From Candidatus Altimarinota bacterium (GTDB taxonomy: Bacteria > Patescibacteriota > Gracilibacteria > Absconditabacterales > Absconditicoccaceae): DNA of 7,479 nucleotides. Below, piece after piece: positions 4,923 to 7,479 of this stretch. The notes under the pieces are model-generated. The model saw only the letters and a program-made list of their open reading frames with translations, made no database searches and had not been told where the DNA came from. Location: contig JAMOTU010000113.1 of the NCBI GenBank assembly GCA_027062165.1, positions 1 through 7,479 on the forward strand, written 5' to 3'. Each line of letters opens with the position of its first letter. The first letter of the stretch is position 1. Both the position numbers and the translations under genes were made by a program.

Positions 4923-6977
4923 ATGAAAACATTTATAAACATACAATTACAAAAAGTAAAAGAAGAACTTTCATTTGATATAGAAGACGATTTGTTGTTA
5001 GCTTATATTTTAGATATTACAAAAACAGCAGATAAAAAAATAACTAATTTGATTAACAAAGTAAAAAAAGAACACAATCTAAAAATAACTACATACGAAA
5101 AAAATCAAATAAGAGATTATTTATTAAATAAAACCTCTAATTCCCCATATAAAGATCTATTTGTTAAGTCAAAAGAAAATTTAATTGATACTAATGATAT
5201 CATTGAAGCAACTAAATTAATCTTAGAAGGTTTAAAAAAAAATAAAACTAAAGTAGAAGGTACAATAAAAGCAAAACTTAACTTAAATTCAAAAAAAGAA
5301 AATTTTAATTATTTAAATTTTATAAAAAAATATGAACAAGATTTTTATCAATTAGAAATTATACATTTAAAATCAAAATTTGATATTAATTCTGTGAAAG
5401 AAACAATCTCTTCAACATATGACAAACTACAAAATTATCATAACTTAATTATCCTTTTTGAAGGAAATGAAATCAAATGGCAAGATATTGCTGATATTGC
5501 TGTTTATTGTGAGTTTTTTAAAATTGAAAAAAATTTTAATATATTTAACAAAAATAAAAGCAAAAAAATAAACGAATTAATTGATTTTTTAAAAAACAAT
5601 GAAAATATTATTTTTAATGAAAACATAATACAAATAATAAAAGAATTTTATGAAGGAGTTTCTTATGGTTTTCAATTTCAAGATTTAATAATATCAGAAG
5701 ACAATTTAATAAAAATATTAATCTTACAAAAAATTGAATTAGACGAAACGCCTCTTCCTTGTCCTTCATGCTATAAAACAATTGTTAGAGGGAATTCTTA
5801 TCCAAAATTACTTCAAAAAAGTTTTGAATGTCAAAATCCTCTTTGTCCAAGTAGAAGTAAAAGCGGAAGAGGGAAAAGATTTGATTATTTATCAATTAAA
5901 AGAAATATTTATTTAGAAACGGCAGATGAAAATGATTATATTCCAGAACAATTAGTAAAAGATTACCGAAAAGACATATTTACAAACAAAAATGATATTA
6001 AAAAAATGTTAATAAAGTTTTACTCTTGGCATAATAATAAAATCTTATATTTAAATGAAAAAATAGAAAAAGAAGAAAACTTTTTAAATAGAAAAATTAT
6101 TTATAAAAAATTTAAAAAGACAATAAAAAAAATAGATACTCCAATTAAACTTGATATTCTGTTTGATAAAATAATTAAATATATACATATTAAAAAATTC
6201 AATTACAGTGAAAAATTTGAATTCAAAAATATTATTGGATTAAAAGGAAATTCAACAAATATTATTCCAACATTAAAACAAAAAATAAAGTATTCTATTA
6301 CTTCTCCACCATATTATAATGCTAGAGAATATTCTCAATGGCCAAATCTTATAACTTATTTTATAGATATGATTATAAATGCATATGCTATTAAAAACAA
6401 AATAGACAAAGAAGGAATTTATTTCTATAATATTGGTGATATTGTAGATCAAGAAAATATTTTTATCTCATCACAAATGTCAAAAAGAAGAATAATGCTT
6501 GGATTTTATACAATGTATTTATTTAAAAAAATTGGTTTGTATACTATTGATAATATTATATGGGATAAAGGAGAAGTACAATCAAAAAGAAATTCCTCAG
6601 CAAATTATTATCCAGGATATATAAAACCTATTAATTGTTATGAACATATAATTCTCTTTTCTAAAAATAAAAATTTAAAAATTAATACTAAAAAAATTTT
6701 AAAAATTAATCCAGTTAAAAAAATTAATTCTAAAGGCGAAAATATATTAGGACATACTGCCCCTTATCCTATAGAGTTAATAAATATTATATTAGATAAT
6801 TGTAATTTAGAACAAGAAGAGTATATTTTAGACCCATATTTAGGAAGTGGTACAACTCTTATAAGCTGTTGTCAAAAAGATAAAAATGGAATTGGCATCG
6901 AATTAAACGAAGAATATTTTCAACTTGCAAAAAAAAGAATAGAAGAATCATGTTTTAATCTCCTTAAAACTCAATAA
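4923..6977 (+). CDS. Beta-class N4C/N6A DNA methyltransferase with internal zinc site
   Basis: A 684-residue S-adenosylmethionine-dependent DNA methyltransferase, the modification half of the cassette, which would protect host sites from the endonuclease. The catalytic motif IV, TSPPYYN (460-466), precedes HTAPYPIEL (611-619, motif X-like) and the SAM-binding motif I DPYLGSGTT (637-645; the usual Phe is Tyr). This IV-before-I order marks the beta class. Other typical blocks are AREYSQWPNL (467-476), YFYNIGDIVD (500-509), DNIIWDKGE (543-551) and NCYEHIILF (571-579). SPPY fits amino methylation (N4-cytosine or N6-adenine), not C5. Before the catalytic domain are about 275 residues of unrecognised, mostly helical, lysine-rich sequence, then C280-x2-C283 and C303-x4-C308, a likely zinc ribbon. 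It is about twice the length of simple beta-class enzymes. It overlaps the converging gene by 14 bases and has an A9 tract at 5234-5242. Confidence 0.9.
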   Translation: MKTFINIQLQKVKEELSFDIEDDLLLAYILDITKTADKKITNLINKVKKEHNLKITTYEKNQIRDYLLNKTSNSPYKDLFVKSKENLIDTNDIIEATKLILEGLKKNKTKVEGTIKAKLNLNSKKENFNYLNFIKKYEQDFYQLEIIHLKSKFDINSVKETISSTYDKLQNYHNLIILFEGNEIKWQDIADIAVYCEFFKIEKNFNIFNKNKSKKINELIDFLKNNENIIFNENIIQIIKEFYEGVSYGFQFQDLIISEDNLIKILILQKIELDETPLPCPSCYKTIVRGNSYPKLLQKSFECQNPLCPSRSKSGRGKRFDYLSIKRNIYLETADENDYIPEQLVKDYRKDIFTNKNDIKKMLIKFYSWHNNKILYLNEKIEKEENFLNRKIIYKKFKKTIKKIDTPIKLDILFDKIIKYIHIKKFNYSEKFEFKNIIGLKGNSTNIIPTLKQKIKYSITSPPYYNAREYSQWPNLITYFIDMIINAYAIKNKIDKEGIYFYNIGDIVDQENIFISSQMSKRRIMLGFYTMYLFKKIGLYTIDNIIWDKGEVQSKRNSSANYYPGYIKPINCYEHIILFSKNKNLKINTKKILKINPVKKINSKGENILGHTAPYPIELINIILDNCNLEQEEYILDPYLGSGTTLISCCQKDKNGIGIELNEEYFQLAKKRIEESCFNLLKTQ

Positions 6978-7479
6978 TTCTCCCGACTCCTCCCGGGATA
7001 TAGTTTTCACCATAAGTTTCTTTAAAAATTTCAATTGCCAAATCTCCTGAACAATGTGTAGGAGTTACATATTCGACTCCTAAAGCCTTAAGCGCTTTTA
7101 CAACTTCTATAATCTCTTCTTCACTGCTTCTCATAAGATGAAATCCCCCAAGTGCGTATAAAACGGGTTTATTTAACATCTCTATAGCGCGACGTACAAT
7201 ATTGACAATTCCAGGATGAGCACAGCCCGTTACTACGATACTAAAATCACCCTCATCTATTACTAAAGACTGCTCTCCAATAGGTATCATAACGCCTGTG
7301 GAATAAAACTTACCAAAAAGTTTAGTAGGATTTTCATGAATAACTTTTACTTCGCGGCTGAGTCTTTTTAAATCTCTAATGTAGAGTTTTGAAAGGCTGT
7401 CAGGCAAAAAAAGAGTCATGTAAGGATTTACATCCAAAACGCTGTCAATCCCGCCTATATGGTCCCAGTGAGGATGTGA
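6964..7479 (-). CDS. Metallo-beta-lactamase-fold hydrolase, COG1237 type (5' end outside window)
   Basis: The last 171 residues of a metal-dependent hydrolase; the gene runs off the right edge on the reverse strand. The first visible residues are SHPHWDHIGG, the H-x-H-x-D-H metal-binding motif (H2, H4, D6, H7 of the visible part). Further metal-ligand histidines are likely in TGCAHPG (H88), GGFHL (H114) and PTHCSGD (H142). The VTGCAHPGIVNIV block and the ending PGGVGRIIEF match the COG1237 family, which includes proteins annotated as a dihydropterin-ribofuranosylaminobenzene phosphate synthase-like enzyme; true substrates are mostly unknown. A TTG at 7437 could be mistaken for a start, but it lies after the metal motif, so the frame clearly continues upstream. 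It is more G+C-rich than the adjacent cassette (24 of 60 bases at 7141-7200) and tail-overlaps the methyltransferase gene. Confidence 0.88.
   Translation of the reverse strand, partial: SHPHWDHIGGIDSVLDVNPYMTLFLPDSLSKLYIRDLKRLSREVKVIHENPTKLFGKFYSTGVMIPIGEQSLVIDEGDFSIVVTGCAHPGIVNIVRRAIEMLNKPVLYALGGFHLMRSSEEEIIEVVKALKALGVEYVTPTHCSGDLAIEIFKETYGENYIPGGVGRIIEF

Noticed and set aside
3440..6990. Direct repeats or att-like sequences flanking the R-M cassette.
   Set aside because: I compared both junctions by eye and found no convincing matched repeat, nor any integrase or transposase gene.
7435..7437. TTG as the start of the hydrolase gene.
   Set aside because: The same frame continues upstream to the window edge and encodes the essential HPHWDH motif, so the gene starts outside the window.

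Overview
The window looks like a chromosomal segment of a low-GC Campylobacterota (epsilonproteobacterial) bacterium. I base this on the base composition, the extended -10 promoters preceded by T-tracts, and the general look of the proteins; a thermophilic Nautiliales-type organism is a guess, not a demonstration. Coding density is very high. No stretch over about 80 bases lacks a gene, and there are no RNA genes, CRISPR arrays or insertion sequences.

Region 1 (about 1-2682, + strand) is a tightly overlapping metal-uptake operon: a Fur-family regulator (Zur-like by context), a ZnuA-like periplasmic binding protein, a ZnuC-type ATPase and a ZnuB-type permease. Each gene overlaps the next (35, 4 and 13 bases), so they are almost certainly co-transcribed and translationally coupled. 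In front of the regulator lie an extended -10 promoter and an 11-bp perfect palindrome (28-38), a good candidate for the regulator's own operator. The binding protein lacks the usual first metal-ligand histidine.

Region 2 (2683-3469) holds trmH (tRNA Gm18 methyltransferase, + strand, GTG start, probably with its own promoter). A 46-residue lipoprotein gene on the - strand converges on it and overlaps its end; it is easily missed because of its size.

Region 3 (3470-6977) is a probable type II restriction-modification cassette in the PvuII-like layout. A small XRE-type regulator (probable controller protein) and a 385-residue protein of no recognised family (probable endonuclease) form a - strand operon. 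They diverge from a 684-residue beta-class N4C/N6A DNA methyltransferase with an internal four-cysteine zinc site. The 80-base divergent intergenic region holds two inverted repeats that are candidate operators. The cassette is mostly more A+T-rich than its flanks and fits between its neighbours with no spare DNA: its left edge abuts the lipoprotein start codon and its right edge overlaps the neighbouring gene end by 14 bases. This suggests a horizontally acquired insertion.

Region 4 (6964-7479, - strand) is the 3' part of a metallo-beta-lactamase-fold hydrolase of the COG1237 type; its 5' end lies beyond the window.
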